Source: Bog-793 sp963785415
GTDB taxonomy: Bacteria; Actinomycetota; Acidimicrobiia; Acidimicrobiales; Bog-793
Assembly: GCA_963785415.1 (NCBI GenBank)
Contig: CAWAVB010000001.1
Span: 310,001 to 374,000, forward strand
Reading direction: 5' to 3'
Length of the DNA: 64,000 nucleotides
In this document: in pieces, positions 37,006 through 45,038 of the stretch
How positions within the stretch are numbered: the stretch's first letter is position 1
Layout of the letters: each line of letters starts with the position of its first letter
Position numbers and translations under genes: made by a program
The notes under the pieces: model-generated
Databases searched by the model: none
What the model saw: only the letters and a program-made list of their open reading frames with translations
What the model was told of the DNA's origin: nothing

Positions 37006-37308
37006 TGACTGCTCCACCTCTTGAGAGGATGGAGCAATGGCAGAGCGACGACGACATGGCCGTTACCCGGATGAGGTGCGCGACCGCGCGGTTCGGATGG
37101 TCTTCGAACACCAGGCCGAGTACCCGTCGCAGTGGAAGGCGATCGAGTCGATCTCGGACAAGCTCGGGGTCAACCACGAGACGCTGCGGATCTGGGTGCG
37201 ACGGGCGGAGACCGACGCCGGGCAGCGACCCGGTCTCACGACCGAGGAGCGCCAGCAACTCCGCGAGCTCCAGCGTGAGAACAAAGAGCTCCGGCGGGCG
37301 AACGAGAT

Positions 37309-38541
37309 AGCGAAATCAACCGGTGAGCGCAACGGGTCCTGTGAGATGAGCGAAAGCCGATCACAGGAGGACACCGGTGCAAGGACGACATGGCCATCTC
37401 AGCGCGGAACAGAAGCAGCTCGCGTTCCGCCTCCGGGCGCAGGGCTGGCGTCTCGTCGACATCGCGAAGGAGATCGGCTGCACCGGGCCGATGGTCGGCA
37501 TCATGGTGCGCACCGGTCGCCACACCGATGCGAAGCCGCTCGGGTGGGAGCCCCGGAGCGGCAATCTCACGATCGCCGAGCGCGAGCGGATTCTCCTCGG
37601 TGTCGGCCGGGGTGAGTCGCTCAGCGCGATCGCCCGCGAGCTCGGCCGGGTGCCGTCGACGATCACCCGCGAGGTCCAGAACAATGGCGGTCGCGAGCAC
37701 TACTCCGCCTGGCACGCCCACGAGCGCGCCCGAGACGAAGCCCGGCGACCGAAGCCCCACAAGCTCCGCCGGGGCAGGTTGTTGCGCGAGGTCACCCGCC
37801 GGCTCGAGCGGCTCTGGTCGCCCGACGAGATCGCGCGACGGCTCAAGGTCGAGTTCCCCGACGACCCCGAGATGCGCGTGAGCCACGAGACCATCTATCG
37901 GTCGCTCTTCGTGCAGGGCCGCGGTGAGCTGCGCCGGGAGCTCGCCCGCTGCTTACGTTCGGGCCGCACGACCCGCAAGCCGCGCGGGCAGGCCGACGGC
38001 CGGGGCCGCATCCCGGGGATGGTGATGATCTCCGAGCGCCCCGCGGAGGTCGACGACCGTGCCGTGCCGGGACACTGGGAGGGCGACCTCGTGCTCGGCG
38101 AGGGCGGGCGCTCCGCGGTCGGGACGCTCGTCGAGCGGACGAGCCGCTTCCTCCTGCTCCTGCACCTTCGCGGCGAGCGCTCAGCAGTGACGGTCGAGGC
38201 AGCGATGCGAAAGGCGATGGAGGGCTTGCCCGCCGAGCTCCGCCGTTCGATCACCTGGGACCAGGGCGCGGAGATGGCGAACCACGCAGACTTCACCGTC
38301 GCGACCGACATCCCGATCTACTTCTGTGATCCGCACGCGCCCTGGCAGCGTGGGAGCAACGAGAACACGAACGGCCTCTTGCGCCAGTACTTGCCGAAGG
38401 GGATGGACCTCTCGACCGTGAGCGTCGGGGAGCTCCGCGACATCCAGCGCAGTCTCAACGGGCGTCCGCGCAAGACGCTCAGCTATATGACACCATCGGA
38501 AAAGTTCACAGAGCTCGTTGCAGCGACCGGTTGAATCCGCC
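37309..38541 (+). mobile_element. IS30-family insertion sequence, intact
   Basis: The inverted repeats share ATCAACCGGT (left) and TTCAACCGGT (right, read inward) near each end and both run on into GCAACG. The same 3 bp, GAT, flank both sides (37306-37308 and 38542-38544). The length is 1233 bp, with one open transposase gene. The insertion point is within IS3 orfA. Confidence 0.9.
37377..38534 (+). CDS. IS30-family transposase
   Basis: A 385-residue enzyme starting at a GTG that follows AGGAGG. The N-terminal part has two helix-turn-helix regions, LSAEQKQLAFRLRAQGWRLV and LTIAERERILLGVGRGESLS with IARELGRVPSTITREV, as in IS30 transposases. The DDE domain has PGHWEGDLVLG (first Asp), SITWDQGAEMANH (second Asp) and APWQRGSNENTNGLLRQYLP (Glu). 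All three active-site residues are present with the expected motifs, so this element should be functional. Confidence 0.93.
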   Translation: MQGRHGHLSAEQKQLAFRLRAQGWRLVDIAKEIGCTGPMVGIMVRTGRHTDAKPLGWEPRSGNLTIAERERILLGVGRGESLSAIARELGRVPSTITREVQNNGGREHYSAWHAHERARDEARRPKPHKLRRGRLLREVTRRLERLWSPDEIARRLKVEFPDDPEMRVSHETIYRSLFVQGRGELRRELARCLRSGRTTRKPRGQADGRGRIPGMVMISERPAEVDDRAVPGHWEGDLVLGEGGRSAVGTLVERTSRFLLLLHLRGERSAVTVEAAMRKAMEGLPAELRRSITWDQGAEMANHADFTVATDIPIYFCDPHAPWQRGSNENTNGLLRQYLPKGMDLSTVSVGELRDIQRSLNGRPRKTLSYMTPSEKFTELVAATG

Positions 38542-38577
38542 GATCCTCAAGTCTGCAGCGGCTTTCTTCGGGGCGGA

Positions 38578-39546
38578 GCTCGACCGCCGATCGCTGAGAT
38601 AGTCGCCTACATCGACGCCCACCGCGACCGTTTCGGGGTCGAGCCGATCTGTGCGGTGCTGAGAGAGCACGGCTGCAGGGTCGCCCCGAACACCTACTGG
38701 GTGGCGAAGAAGCGACGACCGTCGCGACGGTCCGTGCGCGACGGGGAGCTCCGGCGCGAGATCGCACGCGTCCATGCCCAGAACCTCGACGTCTACGGGG
38801 CCGACAAAGTCTGGGCCCAGCTCAACCGGGAAGGCCTCCGCGTCGCCCGCTGCACGGTCGAGCGCCTGATGCGGGAGCTCGGCCTTTCCGGCGTTCGTCG
38901 GGGCAGGGCCTACCGGGTGACGACGCGTGCCGACGAGCGCCAGCGCCGGCCCTCCGACCTCGTGGAGCGGAACTTCCGGGCGCCGGCGCCGAACCGGCTC
39001 TGGGTCGCGGACCTCACCTACGTGAAGACGCACTCGGGCTGGGTCTACGCGGCCTTCATCGTCGACGTCTTCTCCCGTCTGGTCGTCGGCTGGCAGCTGG
39101 CGAACTCGCTCCGGTCCTCGCTCGCCATCGACGCCTTGGAGATGGCGATCTGGAACCGGACTCGTGACGGAGGCGACCTCACCGGCCTCATCCATCACAC
39201 GGACAGGGGGTCGCAATACCTCGCCATTCGCTACTCGGAGCGCCTGGCCGAGAACGACATCGTCGCCTCGGTCGGATCGCGCGGCGACAGCTACGACAAC
39301 GCCCTGGCCGAGAGCTTCAACGGCCTCTACAAGTGGGAGCTCATCTACCCGAGAGGGCCGTGGCGGGGCCTCGACGACGTCGAGTTCGCCACCCTCGGTT
39401 ACGTCGACTGGTTCAACCACCGGCGCCTCCACGGCGAGATCACCGACGACGCCTCCTACGTCACCCCAGCCGAGTTCGAGGCCGCCTACTACCGTCAGAG
39501 AACACCCGCCCTCGTGGCGGTTTCCCAAACCGGAGAGCAGTCATGA
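38578..39546 (+). CDS. IS3-family transposase (orfB)
   Basis: This frame lies -1 relative to the end of orfA and would be made by frameshifting from it, so the stated start is only the beginning of the overlapping frame. It encodes the HTH_21 segment (YIDAHRDRFGVEPICAVL) and the rve integrase core: RLWVADLTYVKTHSGWVYA (Asp 1), LIHHTDRGSQYLAIRYSE (Asp 2) and SYDNALAESFNGLYKWELI (Glu). The stop overlaps the right end of the element. The frame remains open upstream into IS30, which could supply an internal start. The catalytic core is intact, but orfA is broken. Confidence 0.88.
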   Translation, partial: ARPPIAEIVAYIDAHRDRFGVEPICAVLREHGCRVAPNTYWVAKKRRPSRRSVRDGELRREIARVHAQNLDVYGADKVWAQLNREGLRVARCTVERLMRELGLSGVRRGRAYRVTTRADERQRRPSDLVERNFRAPAPNRLWVADLTYVKTHSGWVYAAFIVDVFSRLVVGWQLANSLRSSLAIDALEMAIWNRTRDGGDLTGLIHHTDRGSQYLAIRYSERLAENDIVASVGSRGDSYDNALAESFNGLYKWELIYPRGPWRGLDDVEFATLGYVDWFNHRRLHGEITDDASYVTPAEFEAAYYRQRTPALVAVSQTGEQS

Positions 39547-39563
39547 AACCCGGGGCGGTTCAG

Positions 39564-39594
39564 GCACCGATCGCGAGCACCGATCGCGAGCACC
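39564..39594. repeat. 13-bp tandem repeat
   Basis: GCACCGATCGCGA occurs twice in tandem followed by GCACC of a third unit, just outside the right end of the IS3 element. No function is evident. Confidence 0.8.
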
Positions 39595-39775
39595 CTGTGG
39601 TACACCTGTTCCAGATCCTGGCGATCGGACAACTTGGCTTTGCTCACGGCCGCGGACGATCTGCGTCCTTGCGGAACGCGAACTCGATTCATCAACTGCA
39701 CGAATGGCCTGTGTCGATTCAAAGTGAGGTGTCTGTGAAAAGTGATGACAACGTGTGCCACAAGAGAACGCCACG

Positions 39776-40423
39776 ATGAAAAGCAAGGTTGCACAGCTGG
39801 TAAACACGTCGCTGTCCCGCTTCGGCGTCAAACTCTTGACAATAAGAGAACAAGCCAGGTTGGAAGCACTCAAGGTTGCCGGGCGTGTGGAAATCGGCGC
39901 GCACTCCGTTGGCGTTCCCTATATTGAAGTTCACTTGGGTGACATCAACAGAGTCGTGATCGGTTCATATACGTCGTTCGCCTCTGGCGTCACCATCATC
40001 GTTGGAGGCAACCACCCAACCGACTGGGTCTCCACTTTCCCCTTTCGGGCGGTGCTCGGCATGGACGGCGCATTCCACGACGGTCTTCCGACGAGCAAAG
40101 GCGACGTGCAAATTGGCTCTGACGTTTGGATTGGGCACGGGGCTACAATCTTGTCGGGCAGCAAAATAGGGCACGGAGCAGTCATAGGGGCTGCGGCCGT
40201 CGTGGCGGGAACGATCCGTCCCTACGCCATCGCCGTTGGCAATCCGGCTCGAGAGATCCGGCGAAGGTTCTCCGACGACGTCGTCGACATGCTCATAAGC
40301 CTTGAATGGTGGAATTTGCCGATCGAACGCATTCGCGAGTTGGTGCCCCTCCTCAGCAGTTCTGACGTCGAGGAGTTCTTGCGGCAGGTCTCCCCCGACA
40401 ACGGCCATCTCAGCTTGACTTGA
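39776..40423 (+). CDS. Hexapeptide-repeat (CatB-like) O-acetyltransferase
   Basis: A 215-residue left-handed beta-helix protein. The hexapeptide pattern runs through VAGRVEIGAHSVGVPYIEVH, INRVVIGSYTSFASGVTIIV, GDVQIGSDVWIGHGATILSG and SKIGHGAVIGAAAVVAG, ending with the typical AVGNPAREIRRRF. The insert GGNHPTDWVSTFPFR contains the His expected to be the catalytic base in the CatB/xenobiotic acetyltransferase group. It would add acetyl groups to a sugar from acetyl-CoA. With the CelD-type enzyme it gives the locus two candidate acylation functions. It lies between two mobile-element regions. Confidence 0.85.
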   Translation: MKSKVAQLVNTSLSRFGVKLLTIREQARLEALKVAGRVEIGAHSVGVPYIEVHLGDINRVVIGSYTSFASGVTIIVGGNHPTDWVSTFPFRAVLGMDGAFHDGLPTSKGDVQIGSDVWIGHGATILSGSKIGHGAVIGAAAVVAGTIRPYAIAVGNPAREIRRRFSDDVVDMLISLEWWNLPIERIRELVPLLSSSDVEEFLRQVSPDNGHLSLT

Positions 40424-40649
40424 ACTAACTCGCGCCATCTCATCCCAGGCCGCGCACGACAACCCGACGAGGTTTGCGGAGCCCGATTTCTCATGACCGT
40501 TTCCGACTAGCGGTCTCGAAAGGCCATGGTGGTCCGCGTACGCGTCGAAGATCTTGAGCATGCACTCGACGCTGTCACGCCGGTGGATACGCCAGTCTCG
40601 GTAGACGAGAGCCTCGCCGTCTATTTAAGGTTCTTCAGTGACTCATGCA

Positions 40650-41735
40650 CTAGCGAAAGGCTTGCGTATACGCAGCGGTCGACGCCGGCAGCATCGATCC
40701 GAGTGGAGTTATGTGGTCGCAGTTGCAGTCAAAGTAGCTCTGATAAGCGACGTCGTTGTTCTCAACGACGTCGATAACACCGTTCATGTAGGTAGTGTCA
40801 TCGGTGGTCGTGGTCTCGCCCCATTCAGGAATGCTGAGCGGCTTGCCCTCCGCCTTAGCAAAGGCGACGATGTTTGAGAGGCTCGTCTGGCTGTCGCGAT
40901 TGTCTGTGTAGAGGGTATTCCAGCCTTCCTCAGCTCCCGTCTTGCCCGTCCTGCAGTCGGTGTCGTAGAAGTCCGCTCCGATGATGTCAACGTATGCGTT
41001 GCCCGGATACGCCAGAGCGAGCGGGATATTGGTCGTACAGGTGTTTGGATTCCAGTCAAACAGAAAGCGCGCGCCCGCGACGGAGCGCATCGCTCCAGCC
41101 TCTTGTGCGAAGCATCTGGCCCACGCTTGATACTCGGCCGTCGTGTTGCCTATGTAGTCGTTCTCCCAAGGGCCATTGAACTCCTTGCCCAGTCGGATGA
41201 CCGAGTTGCCCGCACCTGCTGCAACGAGGTTTCGCGCGAGGGTGACCGCGTAATGGTCGTAAGCGCCGGACGCGCAGGTTTCCTCCCACGCCGTGTTCAT
41301 TGGGTGGCCAGTTGGTGAAACGCTCTCCGGGACGAGGCTGAGCGCGAGCACGAGCTGGTGATCTGGCGAGGCAGCAAGCCACGCATCCCAGCCGCCCGAA
41401 GTGGTCCTCGTCGGCCACGGGTCGTCCCAGTTAGACCACGTCGGCTCGACGTCAATGAACAGCTCGATGCAGCTGTACGTCACACCGGTCGTCTCTTCTA
41501 TCCCGGCTAGCCCACGGGTAGAGAAGACCCCGGCGACTTCATTGAAGTAAATACAGCTGGCCTTGGAATTGCCAGCGGTGATGACGCCGTCCGGACCTGC
41601 AACCCGGGTCGCGATCGCGTAGGCGGTAGCTCCCAAGAGCACGAACAGAACAGCGAACACCAACGCATAGCGGCGCAACCCGATTCGGCGGCGGTGTAGA
41701 CGTCGTCGACTGCGTTTCAGCACCGTCGGCATCAT
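40650..41735 (-). CDS. Membrane-anchored GH26-like glycoside hydrolase (third paralogue)
   Basis: A 361-residue protein from ATG 41735, preceded by GGAGG at a normal distance; the reading frame extends to 41786. The N-terminus is strongly basic (KRSRRRLHRRRIGLRRY) followed by one hydrophobic segment (ALVFAVLFVLLGATAYAIA), so it is either a non-cleaved anchor or a long signal. The catalytic part matches the other two copies throughout (GVITAG-SKA-CIY, VIRLGKEFNGPWENDY, PLSIPEWGETTT) at clearly less than full identity. It lacks Ig-like domains and the PT linker. The three proteins may attack the same glycan at different distances from the membrane. Confidence 0.74.
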   Translation of the reverse strand: MMPTVLKRSRRRLHRRRIGLRRYALVFAVLFVLLGATAYAIATRVAGPDGVITAGNSKASCIYFNEVAGVFSTRGLAGIEETTGVTYSCIELFIDVEPTWSNWDDPWPTRTTSGGWDAWLAASPDHQLVLALSLVPESVSPTGHPMNTAWEETCASGAYDHYAVTLARNLVAAGAGNSVIRLGKEFNGPWENDYIGNTTAEYQAWARCFAQEAGAMRSVAGARFLFDWNPNTCTTNIPLALAYPGNAYVDIIGADFYDTDCRTGKTGAEEGWNTLYTDNRDSQTSLSNIVAFAKAEGKPLSIPEWGETTTTDDTTYMNGVIDVVENNDVAYQSYFDCNCDHITPLGSMLPASTAAYTQAFR

Positions 41736-42084
41736 GGAACCTCCGACGGGGAGCACGAGCTGAACATCACTGCTGACGTGCACCATTCCTGAGGGAAGCG
41801 GCCAAGGTGAAAGCTACCAGCCCTCGGCAATGGTTAGGCCGCCGAAGTGCACATCACCGAACGGATTCACTGGAAGGTCGCGTCTCATCCGTGGTGCTGG
41901 CCTTCAGTAGGTCCATCGCCTTGGGGAAGGTGACCTGCTCCTCAGGTACGATCTGGTCCAGAACCCGGGCCACGTGTCGGGGGTGTCAGAGAGCCAGGAA
42001 ATAGCGTCCGAGGTGGCTGTTGCATGAATCCTGACGGTCCTGCTCGCGTTTCGCGGCGCGCGGAATGATGGTGCTTGCCGATCG
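41736..42084. other. Intergenic region
   Basis: About 350 bp of low-information sequence between the third GH26-like gene and the IS1182 remnant; no supported gene. Confidence 0.5.
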
Positions 42085-42560
42085 ATCTGCGCGAGGTGGA
42101 CCGGGACCAGCTCTTCTTGTTGCCTCTCTCGGTTGCTGATTGACTGCCGGACGATCACCTCGCCTTCTTCGTTCTCGACGTGGTGGCCGAGCTCGATCTC
42201 GCGACGTTCAATGGCGAATACCGCGAGGACGGTCGCGGTGGCGTCGCCTATGACCCCGCCCTCGTGCTCGCCGTGCTCATCCACGCCTACTGCGTCGGCG
42301 AGCACTCCTCGCGAAGGATCGCGCGCCGACTGGTGGAAGACGTCGCTTTCCGGGTCGTCGCGGCAAACCAACGCCTCGATCACGCCACGCTCGCCCTCTT
42401 CCGCCAGCGTCACACCGCCGCGCTCGCGGAGCTGTTCGACCAAATGCTCGGGCCGTGCGTGCGAGAGGGGCTCGTCGAGGCCAGGGTCATCTCGATCGAC
42501 GGCACGAAGATCGAGGCGAATGCCTCGGCGTGGTCGAACCGCACCCGCCGCCAGTCAGCG
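42085..42560 (+). pseudogene. IS1182-family transposase, 5' fragment
   Basis: Read from about 42091 the frame gives EVDRDQLFLLPLSVAD, then TGA (about 42139-42141, where Trp would be expected), then LPDDHLAFFVLDVVAELDLA, YDPALVLAVLIHAYCVGEHS, SRRIARRLVEDVAFRVVAAN, LFRQRHTAALAELFDQML and VISIDGTKIEANASAW, the first Asp region. This is the N-terminal third of an IS1182 transposase. The frame loses similarity near 42545, where minus-strand epimerase sequence takes over. It is truncated and carries an early stop. Confidence 0.82.
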
Positions 42561-42604
42561 CGCCGCGATACGCCCGTGCGGCAGATAACGAGTTCGCGGA
42601 TCCT

Positions 42605-42808
42605 GTCCGGGGCGGCGAAACCGACGCATCCGGCGAACTCGTACGTCCCCTTTTCCAGGCGATTCGGCCACGGGGCGAGGATCTGTCCGCGGCCTCCGGT
42701 GCACATCTCGCCCTCGTCGAAGCCCCAGACGACCGGCTTTCCATCGTCGTCGAAGAAGCGGAGTGTCGCTCCGACCTCGGCGACCGTCGCCGTCGTCAAT
42801 TCCACAAC
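42605..42808 (-). pseudogene. Aldose 1-epimerase, N-terminal fragment
   Basis: On the minus strand the frame reads VVELTTATVAEVGATLRFFD, then GFDEGEMCTGGRGQILAPWP and NRLEKGTYEFAG. This is the start of a GalM/mutarotase-type protein: substrate-loop G-x-x-I-x-P-W-P-N-R is the family signature. It begins at or near GTG 42805 and is cut after about 65-70 residues at the junction with IS1182 sequence. The remaining about 200 residues, including the catalytic His and Glu, are absent. The intact gene was probably broken by an IS-linked deletion. Confidence 0.75.
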
Positions 42809-42894
42809 GATCACTACTGCTCGCCAGACGTAAGTAGTGTACCGGTGGCCCAGCAAAGGCGAAATGAAAGGTCTTTCGAGACCGAGGAGCAGGC

Positions 42895-43794
42895 ATGCGC
42901 ATTCTCGTCACGAACGACGACGGCGTCTTCGCTCCCGGGATGGCCGCCCTCGCCGTCGCGCTCGTCGAGGCGGGACACGACGTCACCGTGGTCGCTCCGC
43001 TCGAGGATCACAGCGGATCGAGCGCCGCGACAATTCTCCGGCGGCGACGGCCGATTGGCGCCGTGCCGTTCCGGGCGGTCCGACTCCCCATTGACCCCAG
43101 CGTGCCGGCCTTCGGCGTTGCCGCGTTCCCCGCGGTGTGCGTTGTGCTGGCCCTCGCCGGCACGTTCGGGCCACGCGCCGACCTCGTGTTCGCGGGCATC
43201 AACCAGGGCCCAAACGTCGGCCGCTTCATCCTCCACTCCGGCACGGTCGGCGCCGCTCTCACCGCCGCGCAACTCGATCGGTCCGCCCTCGCGATCGGGC
43301 TGCGGGTGAACTGGACGGCCCCGGCGCACTACGAGACGGCGGTGGCCGTCGCCGTCGCCCTCGTCGAGCCGCTGGCGTCGATGCGGACCGGGACCGTGCT
43401 CAACTGCAACGTCCCCGACGTCGGACTCGACGCGCTGCGCGGCGTCCGCTGCGCCAGGTTGAACACCGCCAACATCTTCAACGTGGAGCACACCGGCTCG
43501 CGCCGTGTCCGGTTTTCCGGCGGCTTCCCCGATCGCCCGACGGCTCCGGACGACGACTGGGCGCTCGGGACGCTCGGCTTCGCGACGCTGACGCCGATCA
43601 CCTACCCAACGACCGACCCTGACCCGGCGGTCCAGGCCGCCGTCGCCGAGACCGCGGCGCGCCTCGATGCCCGCTTCGCCGGCGCGACGATTTCAGCGGT
43701 TGAGGCCCAAGCCACCGCCCGACGGCGTCCGGGTGGCTTCCTTGCGCGCCTCGGCGGCGTCCGCCGGCGCCTCACACGGCATGTGAACTGGTAG
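42895..43794 (+). CDS. surE: 5'/3'-nucleotidase SurE
   Basis: SurE is a metal-dependent phosphatase of nucleoside monophosphates in the cytosol, linked to stationary-phase survival. The 299-residue protein has the N-terminal metal site MRILVTNDDGVFAPG (Asp8, Asp9), APLEDHSGSS, the active-site region FAGINQGPNVG and HSGTVGAALTA. It is somewhat longer than the usual 250 residues, with an Arg-rich C-terminal tail. GAGGAG lies a few bases before the ATG. It is the first intact core-type gene after the accessory region. Confidence 0.92.
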   Translation: MRILVTNDDGVFAPGMAALAVALVEAGHDVTVVAPLEDHSGSSAATILRRRRPIGAVPFRAVRLPIDPSVPAFGVAAFPAVCVVLALAGTFGPRADLVFAGINQGPNVGRFILHSGTVGAALTAAQLDRSALAIGLRVNWTAPAHYETAVAVAVALVEPLASMRTGTVLNCNVPDVGLDALRGVRCARLNTANIFNVEHTGSRRVRFSGGFPDRPTAPDDDWALGTLGFATLTPITYPTTDPDPAVQAAVAETAARLDARFAGATISAVEAQATARRRPGGFLARLGGVRRRLTRHVNW

Positions 43795-44151
43795 AACGCG
43801 CGGATTCCCCGACTTCGGGGTGACCGGCGGGTAAACCTTAGGTAAATCCAATTCCGGTCGGTCTCGCGGCGCGCGTGCCTGCGGATCACCGACGTCGACC
43901 GGGGACCACAGGTGCCCGTTAACCGCCGGGCCGACCGACGAAGACCGTCCCACGGACAGTGAGGAGCAGCCAGGAAACCAGCCAAGGGCGTATCCTGTCG
44001 GCACCTCGCCTGGGCGCCCTGCGCGCCCTGGTCCGACCGCCCGGCCGGCTGCTCCCGCGCCTCTTGTCGCCCCTGCCCGCTCCCGGCCGTCGTTGTCGCC
44101 GGTCTTTGGCCTGCCTTCCCGCGCCTGTCCCTTTCTCCCTTATGAACTCGG

Positions 44152-44225
44152 TGGGCGCTGGCGGACTCGAACCGCCGACCTCAGCCGTGTGAAGGCTGCG
44201 CTCTAACCAACTGAGCCAAGCGCCC
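44152..44225 (-). tRNA. tRNA-Val (anticodon CAC)
   Basis: The minus strand folds into a full cloverleaf. The acceptor GGGCGCT pairs with AGCGCCC, the D-arm is GCTC/GAGC, the anticodon stem CAGCC/GGCTG encloses TTCACAC (anticodon CAC, reading GUG), and the T-arm GGCGG/CCGCC encloses TTCGAGT. The discriminator is A. The genomic sequence continues CC but does not encode the final A. Confidence 0.95.
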
Positions 44226-44371
44226 GATTCCCGAATGGTAACCGCATGCCGCGCCACCACGACCCGGTGCTCCAACGGACATTCGCCCGGGGGACTTGTG
44301 GAGCAATCCACCGGCTGGCGCCCGCACGCCCTATTCCATGCGATGCCGTCTTCGCAACTACCCTTTGCGAG

Positions 44372-45016
44372 GTGACCACGGAACCGCCCGACCGTCAGCT
44401 CGTCCCTGGCGACGGGCGCGCCCCGGCGTCGCCCAACGCGAACGACAACTTCGCGAACGACGCGCCGCCCCGCCGCCGGACAATCTCGTGGCGCTCACCG
44501 AGCACGTGGCTCCCAAACGCACCAGCGAGAACGGCGGGCCCGGCAGCATCAACGGACCGGCCCGCCGCGGGAATCCTCGACGAACGCGAGCACCGGTTCA
44601 GCGTCGCCGCGTCCGTCCTCGCGCTCGGACTGGTGGCGGCGGCCTACATCGTCAACCGCCACTCCACCGTCACAAAGGTCCGCGGAGACGCGCTGGAGCT
44701 CTTCGTCGCCGGCCTCATCCTCGTCGCCATCATGTTCGGTGGAATCTTCTTCCGACGCGCCTCGATGGTCGGCATCGCGAGCTTCATGATGGGCTTCGAG
44801 CTCTTCAGCGGGGGCGACCTCTTCGGAGTCATCTTCCTGGTCTTCGGGGGCTGGCTCCTGCTTCGGATGGTTCGCCGCCAGCGCGCTGAGATCGCCGCCG
44901 GCGGGCGGCCCTCGCGCGCGTCAAAGTCGACCCCGGCCCGGACCGCCGGACCGCCCAAGCCCTCGAAGCGATACACGCCGCCCCGCCGCTCCCGGGCTTC
45001 GGCGCGTCGGCGCTGA
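44372..45016 (+). CDS. Small membrane protein with a basic C-terminus
   Basis: From a GTG at 44372 the product is 214 residues. A long polar Pro/Asn/Arg-rich N-terminal part (about 75 residues) is followed by helices near AASVLALGLVAAAYIV, LFVAGLILVAIMFGGIFF, MVGIASFMMGFELFSGG and FGVIFLVFGGWLLLRM, then a strongly basic tail (PSKRYTPPRRSRASARRR). No family is recognised. The start is uncertain; a longer frame reaches 44246. It is directly upstream of the lipid-type operon (22-bp gap), so it may be its first gene. Confidence 0.55.
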   Translation: MTTEPPDRQLVPGDGRAPASPNANDNFANDAPPRRRTISWRSPSTWLPNAPARTAGPAASTDRPAAGILDEREHRFSVAASVLALGLVAAAYIVNRHSTVTKVRGDALELFVAGLILVAIMFGGIFFRRASMVGIASFMMGFELFSGGDLFGVIFLVFGGWLLLRMVRRQRAEIAAGGRPSRASKSTPARTAGPPKPSKRYTPPRRSRASARRR

Positions 45017-45038
45017 CCGTGCGATCGGCTCCGACGTC

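Larger units (their letters stand above)
37037..38602 (+). pseudogene. IS3 orfA, interrupted by IS30
   Basis: The first part (37037-37308) encodes a typical IS3 helix-turn-helix protein: YPDEVRDRAVRMVFEHQAEY, LGVNHETLRIWVRRAE, and the leucine-zipper-like ENKELRRANEI. The IS30 element then intervenes. From 38543 the frame resumes as ILKSAAAFFGAELDRRSLR and stops at TAG 38600-38602. The join restores the standard RRANEILKSAAAFFGAELDR sequence of the family. The phase is kept because the insert plus duplication is 1236 bp. Confidence 0.9.
37006..39543 (+). mobile_element. IS3-family insertion sequence split by IS30
   Basis: The ends are TGACTGCTCCACC (37006) and, read inward from 39543, TGACTGCTCTCC, with the TG...CA termini of IS3. 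Removing the inserted IS30 and one 3-bp duplication leaves about 1.30 kb, the usual IS3 length. It carries orfA (interrupted) and orfB (intact) in -1 relation, as expected for programmed frameshifting. I found no matching 3-4 bp target duplication outside the ends. Confidence 0.88.

Noticed and set aside
37003..39546. 3-bp target duplication for the IS3 element
   Set aside because: TGG on the left and TGA on the right differ; no other phase gives a match.
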